From assembly GCA_947454665.1 (NCBI GenBank), contig CANGMU010000064.1, forward strand, positions 1 through 10,388: 10,388 bases of DNA, read 5' to 3'. This document shows positions 1-6,361 of this stretch, piece by piece; position 1 is the first letter of the stretch, and each line of letters begins with the position of its first letter. The DNA comes from Pseudomonadota bacterium (GTDB taxonomy: Bacteria; Pseudomonadota; Gammaproteobacteria; Steroidobacterales; Steroidobacteraceae). The position numbers and the translations under genes are program-made. The notes beneath the pieces were generated by a model that was not told the origin of the DNA, searched no databases, and saw only the letters and a program-made list of their open reading frames with translations.

Positions 1-1
1 C

Positions 2-754
2 AATGTGGCCATGCCGCTGGGCGAAGGGCTGTGGGGAACCCTCACGAGCCTCGAGGCCTATGAGCTTCGTCTGGCAGACCCTTCCACGGGACAGGTGGCG
101 CTGTTCGGCGCCGTGAATGAACGCGGGGCTGTGTCGCCTTTCGTGGTGCGCCTGAAAGTGCGCGACGGTGCCATCCAGAGAGCCGAACTGCTCGTCCGCC
201 GAAAGTTCACAGAGCCACGGATGATGGCGGACCCCAAGTTCGAGAAAAAGGCCGTCTTCGACGAAGTGATTCCCGCACAGAACCGTCTACCGCGTGCGCG
301 GCTGATCTCGATCGCTGATGGCTACTTCGACACCCTGCAGCTCAACGACGGCACGCTGTTCACGCAGTTCGACGACCTGTGCAACCGCGTCGAAAACGGC
401 GTGCAGACCACCAACAATCCGGAACTGGCGAAGCGGATCCATCCGTCCATCGGCATGGGCTGCGCCGAGCAGTTCAAGCTCGGTTACTTCCGCTACGACG
501 ATCGGCTGCGCGACCGGCGTTTCGACCTCGTCGACGAGGAACGTGGCCTGATCCTGGCCCGCGCGATGATGGACCACTCAGGACGCCTGCAGACCTTCAC
601 GCTGACCGATGGCAGCGTCCAGCAATCCGGCTATCTCTCGCCGCACAGCTACTACTTGATCGAGCTGTTCAAGATCACGCCGCAGGGAAAGATCCGTCAG
701 ATCGAGGCAGGCTTCCTGACCGTGCCGTACTACATGCCGCTGACCGCGGAGTAG
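2..754 (+). CDS. DUF8021-like protein of unknown function, 5' end outside window
   Basis: The reading frame is open from the first bases of the window to a TAG at 752-754, so this is the C-terminal part (about 250 residues) of a longer protein. A GTG at 5 and an ATG at 11 are in frame but have no room for a ribosome binding site, and the sequence there already looks like domain interior. Two halves resemble NTF2-like or DUF8021-type proteins. The first contains PLGEGLW, RLADPSTGQVALFG and a FVVRLKVRDG strand. The second contains ISIADGYFDTL, ENGVQTTNNP, a conserved-looking Cys in GMGCAEQF, RDRRFDLVDEERG and a closing ELFKITPQGKIRQIEAG. No function is established for such proteins to my knowledge. 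The assignment rests on remembered family motifs, so the family name is moderately secure and the role is unknown. It converges on the tRNA gene 17 bases downstream. Confidence 0.7.
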   Translation, partial: NVAMPLGEGLWGTLTSLEAYELRLADPSTGQVALFGAVNERGAVSPFVVRLKVRDGAIQRAELLVRRKFTEPRMMADPKFEKKAVFDEVIPAQNRLPRARLISIADGYFDTLQLNDGTLFTQFDDLCNRVENGVQTTNNPELAKRIHPSIGMGCAEQFKLGYFRYDDRLRDRRFDLVDEERGLILARAMMDHSGRLQTFTLTDGSVQQSGYLSPHSYYLIELFKITPQGKIRQIEAGFLTVPYYMPLTAE

Positions 755-770
755 AGATAGACAGGGATAC

Positions 771-843
771 TGGGCCCGCTGGGATTCGAACCCAGAACCA
801 AGGGATTATGAGTCCCCTGCACTAACCGTTGTGCTACAGGCCC
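771..843 (-). tRNA. tRNA-Ile2, anticodon CAU (lysidine-modified)
   Basis: The minus strand folds into a complete 73-base cloverleaf. It has a 7-bp acceptor stem (GGGCCTG with CGGGCCC, one T-G pair), D stem GCAC/GTGC with an 8-base loop, anticodon stem GGGGA/TCCCT with loop CTCATAA, variable bases TGGTT, and T stem CTGGG/CCCAG with loop TTCGAAT. The discriminator is A. Anticodon CAU could be Met or Ile2. The C4-G69 and C5-G68 acceptor pairs and the ACTCATAATC...TTGGT anticodon arm match bacterial tRNA-Ile2, which TilS converts to lysidine-34 to read AUA. Initiator tRNA is excluded because the anticodon stem lacks the three G-C pairs at its base and the 1-72 pair is formed. The 3' CCA is not encoded (GTA follows the discriminator), so it must be added by CCA nucleotidyltransferase. 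Confidence 0.93.
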
Positions 844-860
844 ATCGCAGGAAGGGCGCA

Positions 861-866
861 ACGATA
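861..866 (-). promoter_or_regulatory. possible -10 box of the tRNA promoter
   Basis: Reading the minus strand toward the tRNA, TATCGT lies about 18-23 bases before the mature 5' end. A GC-rich segment (TGCGCCC) follows it, of the kind seen as a discriminator at stringently controlled stable-RNA promoters. No convincing -35 box is visible at the normal spacing, so this is weak. The same 72-base interval 844-915 also precedes the forward amidotransferase gene. Confidence 0.22.
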
Positions 867-915
867 CCATCGCCCCGGTTTGCAGTCGCCGGACCCCGGA
901 CCTAGGCTTCGACCC

Positions 916-1672
916 ATGTCCCGCCTGATGGTCTTCCAGCACGTCGCGGCCGAACCGCTCGGCACTCTGCATGCGCGCATCCGCGCCCGCGGGCACCGCA
1001 TCCGCTTCCACAATTTCGAGCGCGATCCGGACGCACAACCGAACGTCGACCGCTACCAGGGCCTGATCGTGCTCGGCGGTCCAATGAACGTGGACGAGCA
1101 GCATCTCCATCCGCACCTGAAAACCGAACTGCTCGCGATCGAGGTCGCGCTGAAGCAGGACAAGCCGGTGCTGGGCATCTGCCTCGGCGCGCAGTTGCTT
1201 GCGCATGTGCTGGGTGCGCCGGTCGTGCCGCACGAACGCCATGAGATCGGCTGGTACGACCTGGAGACAACGGCCGAGGGACGACGCGATGCAGTGATCG
1301 GCACGCTGGGCGAGCGGGCGCCGGTCTTCCAGTGGCATGGGCGCACCTACGGTCTGCCCACGGGCGCCGTGCAGCTCGCGCACCGTCAGCTGCGAGCAGC
1401 AGGCCTTCCGCTTCGGCGAGACGGCCTATGGCTTCCAGTTCCATCTGGAGGCGGACACGAAGATGATCGAGCGCTGGCTGCGCACGCCGGCCTATCTCGA
1501 CGAACTGCATTCGGCGGCGCTGCCCCATGACGCGGCCGGCATCCGCGCCGTAACGGCAGAACGGATGGCCGCCATGCAACCGCTCGCAGAGACGGTGTTC
1601 AACGGCTTCCTTGACCTCGTCGGGCGGCCAATGCGGAGAATCCTGCTGCCCTCCCACGACGGGCTCGACTAG
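916..1672 (+). pseudogene. class I glutamine amidotransferase (GMP synthase-like), frameshifted
   Basis: From ATG 916 the protein matches a class I (triad) glutamine amidotransferase domain of the stand-alone GuaA-like kind: an LIVLGGPMNVDE strand near residue 50, then GICLGAQLLA with nucleophile Cys89, then VFQWHGRTYGLP. After codon 155 (gcg, 1378-1380) that frame continues as unrelated sequence to a stop at 1530. The family sequence resumes in the next frame from 1382 as CEQQAFRFGETAYGFQFHLE, which carries the catalytic His (1442-1444) and Glu (1448-1450), and ends at TAG 1670-1672. Homologues have four residues between the Ala and Cys at this point. That is restored by two extra bases in the GC-alternating tract ctcgcgcacc, so a 2-base loss is the simplest cause. 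The joined product would be about 252 residues, normal for the family. All catalytic residues survive, so this is either a very recent pseudogene or a sequence error. Substrate unknown. Confidence 0.85.
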
Positions 1673-1683
1673 ACTCGCGCGCC

Positions 1684-2025
1684 ATGGACACCCTGCCCCC
1701 CTGCCCCCAGTGCACCTCCGCCCTCACCTACGAGGACGGCACCAACTTCATCTGCCCGGAATGCGGCCATGAATGGCCCCAGGCGGCCGCTGCGGATGCC
1801 GCGCCGGAAGCACGCGTCGTGCGCGATTCGGTGGGCAACGTCCTGCAGGACGGCGACTCGGTCACCGTCATCAAGGACCTCAAGGTGAAGGGCTCTTCGT
1901 CGGTCGTGAAGGTCGGCACGAAGGTGAAGAACATCCGCCTCGTCGACGGCGACCACGACATCGACTGCCGCATCGAAGGGATCGGCGCGATGGGCCTCAA
2001 GTCGGAGTTCGTGAAGAAGAGCTGA
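1684..2025 (+). CDS. yjdM: YjdM/PhnA-family zinc ribbon protein
   Basis: This 113-residue cytoplasmic protein has the two parts of the YjdM (formerly PhnA) family. An N-terminal zinc ribbon has CPQC at Cys7/Cys10 and CPEC at Cys24/Cys27. An SH3-like barrel (about residues 45-113) contains VRDSVGNVLQDGDSVTVIKDLKVKG, then KVGTKVKNIRLVDGDHDIDC, and ends in GLKSEFVKK. Length matches the E. coli protein closely. Despite the old name it is not a proven phosphonate enzyme, and its biological role is still unclear. The ATG at 1684 begins directly before the zinc ribbon, 11 bases after the stop of the broken amidotransferase frame, so the two probably share a transcript. The TGA (2023-2025) abuts the stop of the convergent hydrolase at 2026 with no space for a terminator between them. 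Confidence 0.95.
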   Translation: MDTLPPCPQCTSALTYEDGTNFICPECGHEWPQAAAADAAPEARVVRDSVGNVLQDGDSVTVIKDLKVKGSSSVVKVGTKVKNIRLVDGDHDIDCRIEGIGAMGLKSEFVKKS

Positions 2026-2907
2026 TCATTCCTGCCAGGGCGGATCCTCGCGCATCGCGACGCGCGAGGAATTCCCGAGCAGGAAATCACCCAGCAGGTC
2101 GATCGTCTGCGGGAAGGCCGCGTTGACCTTCGCACGCAGCTCGGCCGAGCTCTTCGATTCAGCGACGGCCTTTTCGAAGCGGACGAGGTAATTCTTCGTA
2201 TAGGTGAGCGCGCTGGCGTCGTCCGGCAGGTCGGGCTTCTTGTGACCGGCGATGACGGTCTTCGCGCCCAGCGCGGCAAGCCGATCGACGCTCGCGGCCC
2301 AGGCCTTGCGCTCCGGCTGCAGCGACTCGCCGAGCCAGAGGTGCACCTCGTTGAACAGCAGGTCCCCGGCGATCAGCGCCTTGGCCGAAGGCACCCACAG
2401 CGCCGTGCAGTGCGCATGGTCGCCCTGCAGGGGCCCCACGACTTCGAGGCGTTCGCCCTCGAGCGTGAGCACACCGTCCTTCACGGGCTCGGGCGCAGTC
2501 GGATACCGCGGGCCGTTGGCGCCGAGCATCGGGCTCCAACGCTTGATCTTCATCGGGATCGACTTCCAGATGTCGTCGACCACTTGCGGCGCGGCATAGA
2601 CCTTCGCATCCGGGAAGGCCTGCGTGATCACTTCCATGCTGAAAAAGTGGTCCGGGTGGTCGTGCGTCACGTAGATCGCATCGAGGTGCTTGCCGCTCTC
2701 GAGGATCCACGCGACGACACGGTGCGCATCGGCGCGCGTGAACGGCGCGTCGACGAGCACTGCCCCCTTCTCCCCCTTCACCAGCGTGATGCTGGTGAAC
2801 AAGCTCCCAGCACTGGTCTGCATCACCTCGACCGTGAGCGGCGCGGCCTGAGCCACGCTGCCAGTAATCGCGAAGCAGACCAGCGCCTGCAGGAACCTGC
2901 GGATCAT
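2026..2907 (-). CDS. exported metallo-beta-lactamase-fold hydrolase
   Basis: This 293-residue protein starts with a classical Sec signal peptide: basic MIRRFLQ, hydrophobic core to about residue 17, likely cleavage after AQA near residue 21. The mature protein is a metallo-beta-lactamase fold with a full set of metal ligands: THDHPDH (His82, His84, Asp86, His87), a His in GDHAHCT (164 or 166), Asp182 in IAGDLLF and His222 in IAGHKKP. It is therefore expected to be a periplasmic two-zinc hydrolase. The substrate cannot be read from sequence. The GHK pattern and overall size are unlike true class B beta-lactamases, and I do not call it a resistance gene. It is the last gene of the minus-strand block, 13 bases after the dehydrogenase stop, so it is probably co-transcribed with the 2-oxoacid genes. 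An enzyme hydrolysing an ester, lactone or thioester precursor outside the cytoplasm would fit, but this is inference. Confidence 0.88.
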   Translation of the reverse strand: MIRRFLQALVCFAITGSVAQAAPLTVEVMQTSAGSLFTSITLVKGEKGAVLVDAPFTRADAHRVVAWILESGKHLDAIYVTHDHPDHFFSMEVITQAFPDAKVYAAPQVVDDIWKSIPMKIKRWSPMLGANGPRYPTAPEPVKDGVLTLEGERLEVVGPLQGDHAHCTALWVPSAKALIAGDLLFNEVHLWLGESLQPERKAWAASVDRLAALGAKTVIAGHKKPDLPDDASALTYTKNYLVRFEKAVAESKSSAELRAKVNAAFPQTIDLLGDFLLGNSSRVAMREDPPWQE

Positions 2908-2920
2908 GGGCCGTCCTCGG

Positions 2921-3931
2921 TCAGAACTGCTGCGGGTTCACGAGGACCTTGCACTGGGTGCTGCGATGGCGCAGCGCCTCGAACATGTCGGGCATGTTAG
3001 GCAGGTCGACGATGTCGGTGACCATCGCGCGCGGCGTGGCCGGATCCTTCTCCAACACGTCGGCGGCCAGCTCGAACTCACGCACTTCATAGAAGGCCGA
3101 GGCCTGCAGCGTCACTTCCTTGCTGACGAACTGGAAAGGCATGAAGGTATCGGGCGGGGTGCAGAGACCCAGCACGATCACCTGGCCACGCACCTTCACG
3201 AGCTCGATGGCCTTCTGGATCAGGCCCGGCTTGCCGACGGCTTCGTAGACGATGTCCGGCGGACCGCCGAGCGCCTTGGCAACGCCCTCCGGCGTCGCAT
3301 CCTCGGGCGAGAGGAAGTGCGTCGCGCCCATCTGCATCGCAAGGCCCGCGCGGCGGTTCGAACCCGCGGTCACGGCGATGCGGCTGGCACCCATGAACTT
3401 CGACCAGTAGGCCGCGGCCAGGCCGATCGGGCCTGCGCCGATGATCAGCACGCGCGCACCGGCCTGCGGCTTCGCCAGCGCGACACCGTGCAGGCTGACG
3501 GCCAGCGGCTCGACCAGCGCACCATCTTCCAGCGCCAGCGTCTTCGGCAGCTTGATCAGCTGGTGCGGCTCGGCGAGGGCGTACTGGCCGTAACCACCGC
3601 CATCGATGCGCATCTGCGAGCACCAGGCGGGCACGCCAGCCTTGCAGGTCGCGCACTGACCGCAGCCGTGCACCGGGAACACCGCGACGTGGTCGCCCAC
3701 CTTCACGTTGTCGACCTTGCGGCCCAGCGCCATCACCTTGCCCGAGTACTCATGGCCCAGCACCGTGCCGGGCTGGCAGCCGAAGATCGGGTCTTCGGTG
3801 ATGTGCAGGTCGCTGCCGCAGATGCCGCAGCGGCAGACCTCGACGACGACTTCGTTGTCGCCCGGCGTCGGGTCGGGAATGGTCTCGACGACGAGCGGCG
3901 AGTTCAGCTTCTTGAATACAGCGGCCTTCAT
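2921..3931 (-). CDS. zinc-dependent medium-chain alcohol dehydrogenase
   Basis: This 336-residue protein has the complete MDR alcohol dehydrogenase architecture. Catalytic zinc ligands are Cys38 (GICGSDLH) and His60-Glu61 (GHEYSG). The structural zinc lobe has Cys90, Cys93, Cys96 and Cys104. A Rossmann domain with GAGPIGLAA begins at residue 165. The second beta strand ends in TAGSNRR instead of an Asp/Glu, which favours NADP(H) over NAD(H). It most resembles the sorbitol/threonine/2,3-butanediol dehydrogenase branch, and the substrate is unproven. The start MKAAVFKK at 3931 is preceded by GGAAGAGG about 10 bases upstream. A 40-residue in-frame extension to 4051 has no family similarity and is rejected. 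The gene lies between the VOC fragment and the exported hydrolase in the minus-strand operon. Co-location with AcoA-like E1 genes suggests it feeds or drains an alpha-hydroxyketone or 2-oxoacid. Confidence 0.93.
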   Translation of the reverse strand: MKAAVFKKLNSPLVVETIPDPTPGDNEVVVEVCRCGICGSDLHITEDPIFGCQPGTVLGHEYSGKVMALGRKVDNVKVGDHVAVFPVHGCGQCATCKAGVPAWCSQMRIDGGGYGQYALAEPHQLIKLPKTLALEDGALVEPLAVSLHGVALAKPQAGARVLIIGAGPIGLAAAYWSKFMGASRIAVTAGSNRRAGLAMQMGATHFLSPEDATPEGVAKALGGPPDIVYEAVGKPGLIQKAIELVKVRGQVIVLGLCTPPDTFMPFQFVSKEVTLQASAFYEVREFELAADVLEKDPATPRAMVTDIVDLPNMPDMFEALRHRSTQCKVLVNPQQF

Positions 3932-3936
3932 TTGAA

Positions 3937-4050
3937 TTACACCTCTTCCAGAACCACGCCAGGTGGCTCTTCGATCAGTTCCAGCACGATCCCACCGGGA
4001 TCGCGCACGTAGACAACCTTCAGTCCGTCGACCGGACCAACAACTTTGCA
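3937..4050 (-). pseudogene. C-terminal remnant of a VOC/glyoxalase-family gene
   Basis: Between the lipoyl gene stop (4061) and the dehydrogenase start (3931), one minus-strand frame reads GPVDGLKVVYVRDPGGIVLE followed by LIEEPPGVVLEEV and TAA (3939-3937). The YVRDPGGIVLELIE segment is the typical last beta strand of vicinal-oxygen-chelate (glyoxalase/dioxygenase) domains, including the C-terminal metal-ligand Glu. Only about 37 residues remain of a normal 120-150. The frame has no start codon of its own, and no N-terminal half is present because the lipoyl gene occupies that space. I read this as a deletion scar in which the body of a VOC gene was lost. Its last codons now carry the ribosome binding site of the dehydrogenase. 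Confidence 0.7.
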
Positions 4051-4060
4051 TCGCCGCGGA

Positions 4061-4303
4061 TCATGACGTGATCTCCACGACGCAGACGCCGCCATTCACC
4101 TTGGCGTTCTCCCCCTCGGGCACGAGGATCTCGAGCAGTGTGCCATTGCCGGGCGCTGCTATTTCCTGCGTGACCTTTTCCGTCTCGATCTCGTAGAGCA
4201 CGTCGTCCTTGTTGAAGGCGTCGCCGACCTGTTTGTGCCACTTCGCGATCGTCGCCTCGTGCATGTTCATGCCGACGCGCGCCAGTTTGAGCGTGACCTT
4301 CAT
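4061..4303 (-). CDS. free-standing lipoyl-domain protein
   Basis: This 80-residue protein is a single biotinyl/lipoyl domain. The modified lysine is Lys43 in the hairpin EIETEKVTQEI, where ETEKV is the usual lipoyl-type turn, while biotin domains have the MKM pattern. The C-terminal half APGNGTLLEILVPEGENAKVNGG forms the second repeat of the flattened barrel. In standard 2-oxoacid dehydrogenases this domain is fused to the E2 acyltransferase, but here the protein ends after the domain, with no linker, E1/E3-binding segment or CHAT-like catalytic core. The ATG overlaps the E1 beta stop in an ATGA, which implies translational coupling. It is expected to carry the acyl group or electrons between the E1 of this operon and an acyltransferase or lipoamide dehydrogenase encoded elsewhere. 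Confidence 0.92.
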   Translation of the reverse strand: MKVTLKLARVGMNMHEATIAKWHKQVGDAFNKDDVLYEIETEKVTQEIAAPGNGTLLEILVPEGENAKVNGGVCVVEITS

Positions 4304-5268
4304 GCGAGCAGGCCGCGGCAGGTATTCACAATCGTGTCCGCGTTCGGGATCACGCGCGCCTCGGCATTCGGCGCATAGGGGATCGCGACGTTCGGCACAG
4401 TGACGCGCTTGACCGGCGCCTTAAGCCAGCCGAAGCCCACGTCGGCCACTTCCGCGGCGATCTGGCTCGCGACGCTGCAGCGGTCGCGGGCTTCGTCGCA
4501 GACCACGAGGTGGCCCGTCTTCTTGACGGACGCGAGAACGGCGGCCAGGTCGAAGGGCACCAGCGTGCGCGGATCGATCACTTCGGCATCGACGCCTGCG
4601 GCGGCCAGGTGCTTCGCCGCCTCGAGCGCCGGCTTCAGCATGGAACCGATCGCCACAACGGTGACGTCCCTGCCCTCACGCGCAATGGTTGCCTTGCCGA
4701 AGGGCACGAGCAGCTCGCCATCGGGCACTTCGCCCTGCTCGCCGCCACGGCCACCCGCCTCCATGAAGAAGGTCGGATTGCTGCCGCGGATCGCCGTCTT
4801 CAGCAGGCCCTTGGCATCGGCCGGCGTGGCCGGCGTCAGCACGTTGATGCCGCCGAGGTTCAGCAGCGGCGGATAGGCTGTATCGGAATGCTGCGCGGCA
4901 TTGGAACCGCCGCCGCCGTAGGAGCAGATGACCGTGATCGGCATCTTCGCCTGGCCGCCCGACATCAGGCGCATCTTCGCCATCTGGTTGCCGATCGCAT
5001 CCATACCCGTATAGATGAAGTTCGAGAACATCAGGTGCAGGATCACGCGGTGGCCCGCGGCCGCGGCACCGACCGCCATGCCCGTGAGCGTCTGCTCGCA
5101 GATCGGCGTGTTGCGGATGCGGTTGCGGCCGAACTTCTCGGTGAGGCCGCGGCAGTCGCCCATGATCGCGAGCTCGACGTCCTCGCCGAACAAGATCACC
5201 TTCGGATCGCGATCCATCTCTTCGAAGAGCGCTTCATTGATCGCCTGGATATAGCGTTTCTTGGCCAT
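4300..5268 (-). CDS. 2-oxoacid dehydrogenase E1 component, beta subunit
   Basis: This 322-residue protein matches the beta subunit of heterotetrameric thiamine-diphosphate E1 enzymes (pyruvate, branched-chain or acetoin dehydrogenase). The N-terminal domain opens with YIQAINEALFEEMDRDPKV and LFGEDV. Glu58 in TPICEQTLTGMAVGAA is the residue that activates the cofactor's aminopyrimidine. His127 in the SNAAQHSDT segment corresponds to the conserved QHSQ region. The C-terminal transketolase domain contains VTVVAIGSM, DAEVIDPRTLVPFD and LVVCDEARDRCS. The usual SEAG around the key Glu is CEQT here, so it is not a close relative of housekeeping PdhB. It starts 13 bases after the E1 alpha stop behind a GGAGA ribosome binding site, and its stop overlaps the lipoyl gene start. 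The substrate (pyruvate, branched-chain oxoacid or acetoin) is not decided by sequence. Confidence 0.95.
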   Translation of the reverse strand: MAKKRYIQAINEALFEEMDRDPKVILFGEDVELAIMGDCRGLTEKFGRNRIRNTPICEQTLTGMAVGAAAAGHRVILHLMFSNFIYTGMDAIGNQMAKMRLMSGGQAKMPITVICSYGGGGSNAAQHSDTAYPPLLNLGGINVLTPATPADAKGLLKTAIRGSNPTFFMEAGGRGGEQGEVPDGELLVPFGKATIAREGRDVTVVAIGSMLKPALEAAKHLAAAGVDAEVIDPRTLVPFDLAAVLASVKKTGHLVVCDEARDRCSVASQIAAEVADVGFGWLKAPVKRVTVPNVAIPYAPNAEARVIPNADTIVNTCRGLLA

Positions 5269-5281
5269 GTGCGTGTCTCCG

Positions 5282-6274
5282 TCAGGGCGTCTGGCCGTCG
5301 AACATCAGGCTGAAAGCGAGCTCCGGATCGGCCGGCTCGCTGTCCTCGGCGAAGCGCACCGCCTCGTCGACCTGCGCCATCACGCGCTGCTCGATTTCCT
5401 CGAGCCGCGCGACATCGGCCGGGCCACCCTTCTCGAGCTGCGTGCGCGAGACGATCAGCGGGCAACGCTTCTTCCAGCTCTCGATCTCTTCCTTTTCGCG
5501 ATAGCGCTGGCCACCCAGGAACAGGTCTTCGGCTTCCAGGTGGCCCTGGATGCGGTAGGTATGGGCCTCGATGAAGGTCGGTCCACCGCCGCTGCGGGCA
5601 CGCTGCACGGCGTCCTGCATCGCTTGCCAGACGGCGACGACATCATTGCCCTCGATGACGTGGCAGGGAATGTTGAACGCGCGGGCGCGGTCGACGATGT
5701 GGCCGGAGGTGACCGTCTTCGACGGGCTGAATTCGCTGAAAGTGTTGTGCTCGCAGACGAAGACCAGCGGCAGCTGCCACAGGCTTGCGATGTTCAAGCA
5801 CTCCATCAGCGTGCCCTGGTTCGATGCGCCGTCACCGAAGAAGTCGGCGACCACGCGACCCTCGCCCGACAGCATCGCGGAATAGGCAGCACCGGTCGCG
5901 ATGGCAAAGCCCGCACCCACGATGCCATTGGCGCCGAGGATGCCCTTGGAGAAATCGGCGACATGCATGGAACCGCCCATGCCCTGGCAGATGCCGGTCT
6001 TCTTCGCCCAGATCTCGGCCATCATGGCCTTGAGATCACCGCCCTTGGCCAGGTAATGGCCGTGGCCGCGATGCGTGCTGGTGATCATGTCGCTGTCAGA
6101 CAGGTGCGCGCAGACGCCGGTCGCGATCGCCTCCTCGCCGATGTACAGATGCACCGCACCAGGCAGGTTGCCCGCCTTGTTCTCGTCCCGCAGCCGCTCT
6201 TCCGTACGACGGATCAGCAGCATGCGCTCATACAGGGCGAACAGGTCGTCCCTGGACGGCGACTGGTTGGTCAT
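5282..6274 (-). CDS. 2-oxoacid dehydrogenase E1 component, alpha subunit (AcoA-like)
   Basis: This 330-residue protein is the thiamine-diphosphate-binding E1 alpha subunit. It shows GAVHLYIGEEAIATG near residue 40, the HRGHGH loop (68-73), MGGSMHVAD and GILGANGIVGAG. The cofactor/Mg motif starts with GDGASNQGTLMECLN at 147 and closes with EHN at 175-177, where many homologues have ENN. The pattern is closest to the acetoin dehydrogenase (AcoA) and short PdhA group. With the beta subunit it forms an alpha2beta2 enzyme that decarboxylates a 2-oxoacid, or cleaves acetoin, and transfers the acyl group to lipoate. It is the first gene of the minus-strand operon. The ATG at 6274 is preceded by GGGGGA 7 bases upstream, and a candidate promoter lies in the spacer before it. 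No regulator of the AcoR type is present in the window. Confidence 0.95.
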   Translation of the reverse strand: MTNQSPSRDDLFALYERMLLIRRTEERLRDENKAGNLPGAVHLYIGEEAIATGVCAHLSDSDMITSTHRGHGHYLAKGGDLKAMMAEIWAKKTGICQGMGGSMHVADFSKGILGANGIVGAGFAIATGAAYSAMLSGEGRVVADFFGDGASNQGTLMECLNIASLWQLPLVFVCEHNTFSEFSPSKTVTSGHIVDRARAFNIPCHVIEGNDVVAVWQAMQDAVQRARSGGGPTFIEAHTYRIQGHLEAEDLFLGGQRYREKEEIESWKKRCPLIVSRTQLEKGGPADVARLEEIEQRVMAQVDEAVRFAEDSEPADPELAFSLMFDGQTP

Positions 6275-6361
6275 CGCGTGTCCCCCGGTTCCTTGAAATT
6301 CGAATCGCGCCGACTATGCGCCAAGTCGCCGCGGGCCGGCAATCACGCTAGGATTCAGCCC
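6275..6361. promoter_or_regulatory. divergent promoter region between E1 operon and gstA
   Basis: This 87-base spacer must drive both directions. For gstA (+) there is TTGAAA at 6293-6298 and TATGCG at 6315-6320, spacing 16. For the E1 operon (-) there is TTGCCG (plus-strand 6337-6342) and CATAGT (plus-strand 6313-6318), spacing 18. The two putative -10 boxes occupy the same bases, so the promoters would be mutually exclusive. A short palindrome ATTCGAAT sits at 6298-6305 next to the gstA -35 and near the expected start of the E1 transcript. All are by-eye matches to sigma-70 consensus. Confidence 0.35.

Noticed and set aside
771..843. Elongator tRNA-Met
   Set aside because: C4-G69 and C5-G68 plus the GGACTCATAATCC anticodon arm fit tRNA-Ile2 better. 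Some uncertainty remains.
1375..1384. Programmed ribosomal frameshift in the amidotransferase
   Set aside because: No slippery heptamer, stimulatory Shine-Dalgarno or obvious pseudoknot is seen, and such enzymes are not known to be made this way. Mutation or sequence error is simpler.
902..1657. Minus-strand open frame spanning the amidotransferase frameshift, which could suggest that the forward gene is not real
   Set aside because: The forward frames together give a full amidotransferase with triad motifs, while the reverse frame is Arg/Ala-rich with no pattern.
2020..2032. Bidirectional terminator between yjdM and the hydrolase
   Set aside because: The two stop codons are adjacent with no inverted repeat or T-run between them.
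2026..2907. Beta-lactam resistance gene
   Set aside because: The MBL fold alone does not indicate beta-lactamase activity, and the operon context is metabolic.
3932..4051. 40-residue N-terminal extension of the zinc dehydrogenase
   Set aside because: The extension has no MDR similarity and lies over the VOC remnant. MKAAVFKK is the family N-terminus and has its own GGAAGAGG.
5261..6361. Long upstream extension of the gstA frame
   Set aside because: It is the antisense of the E1 alpha gene. The GST family N-terminus starts exactly at the ATG 6362.
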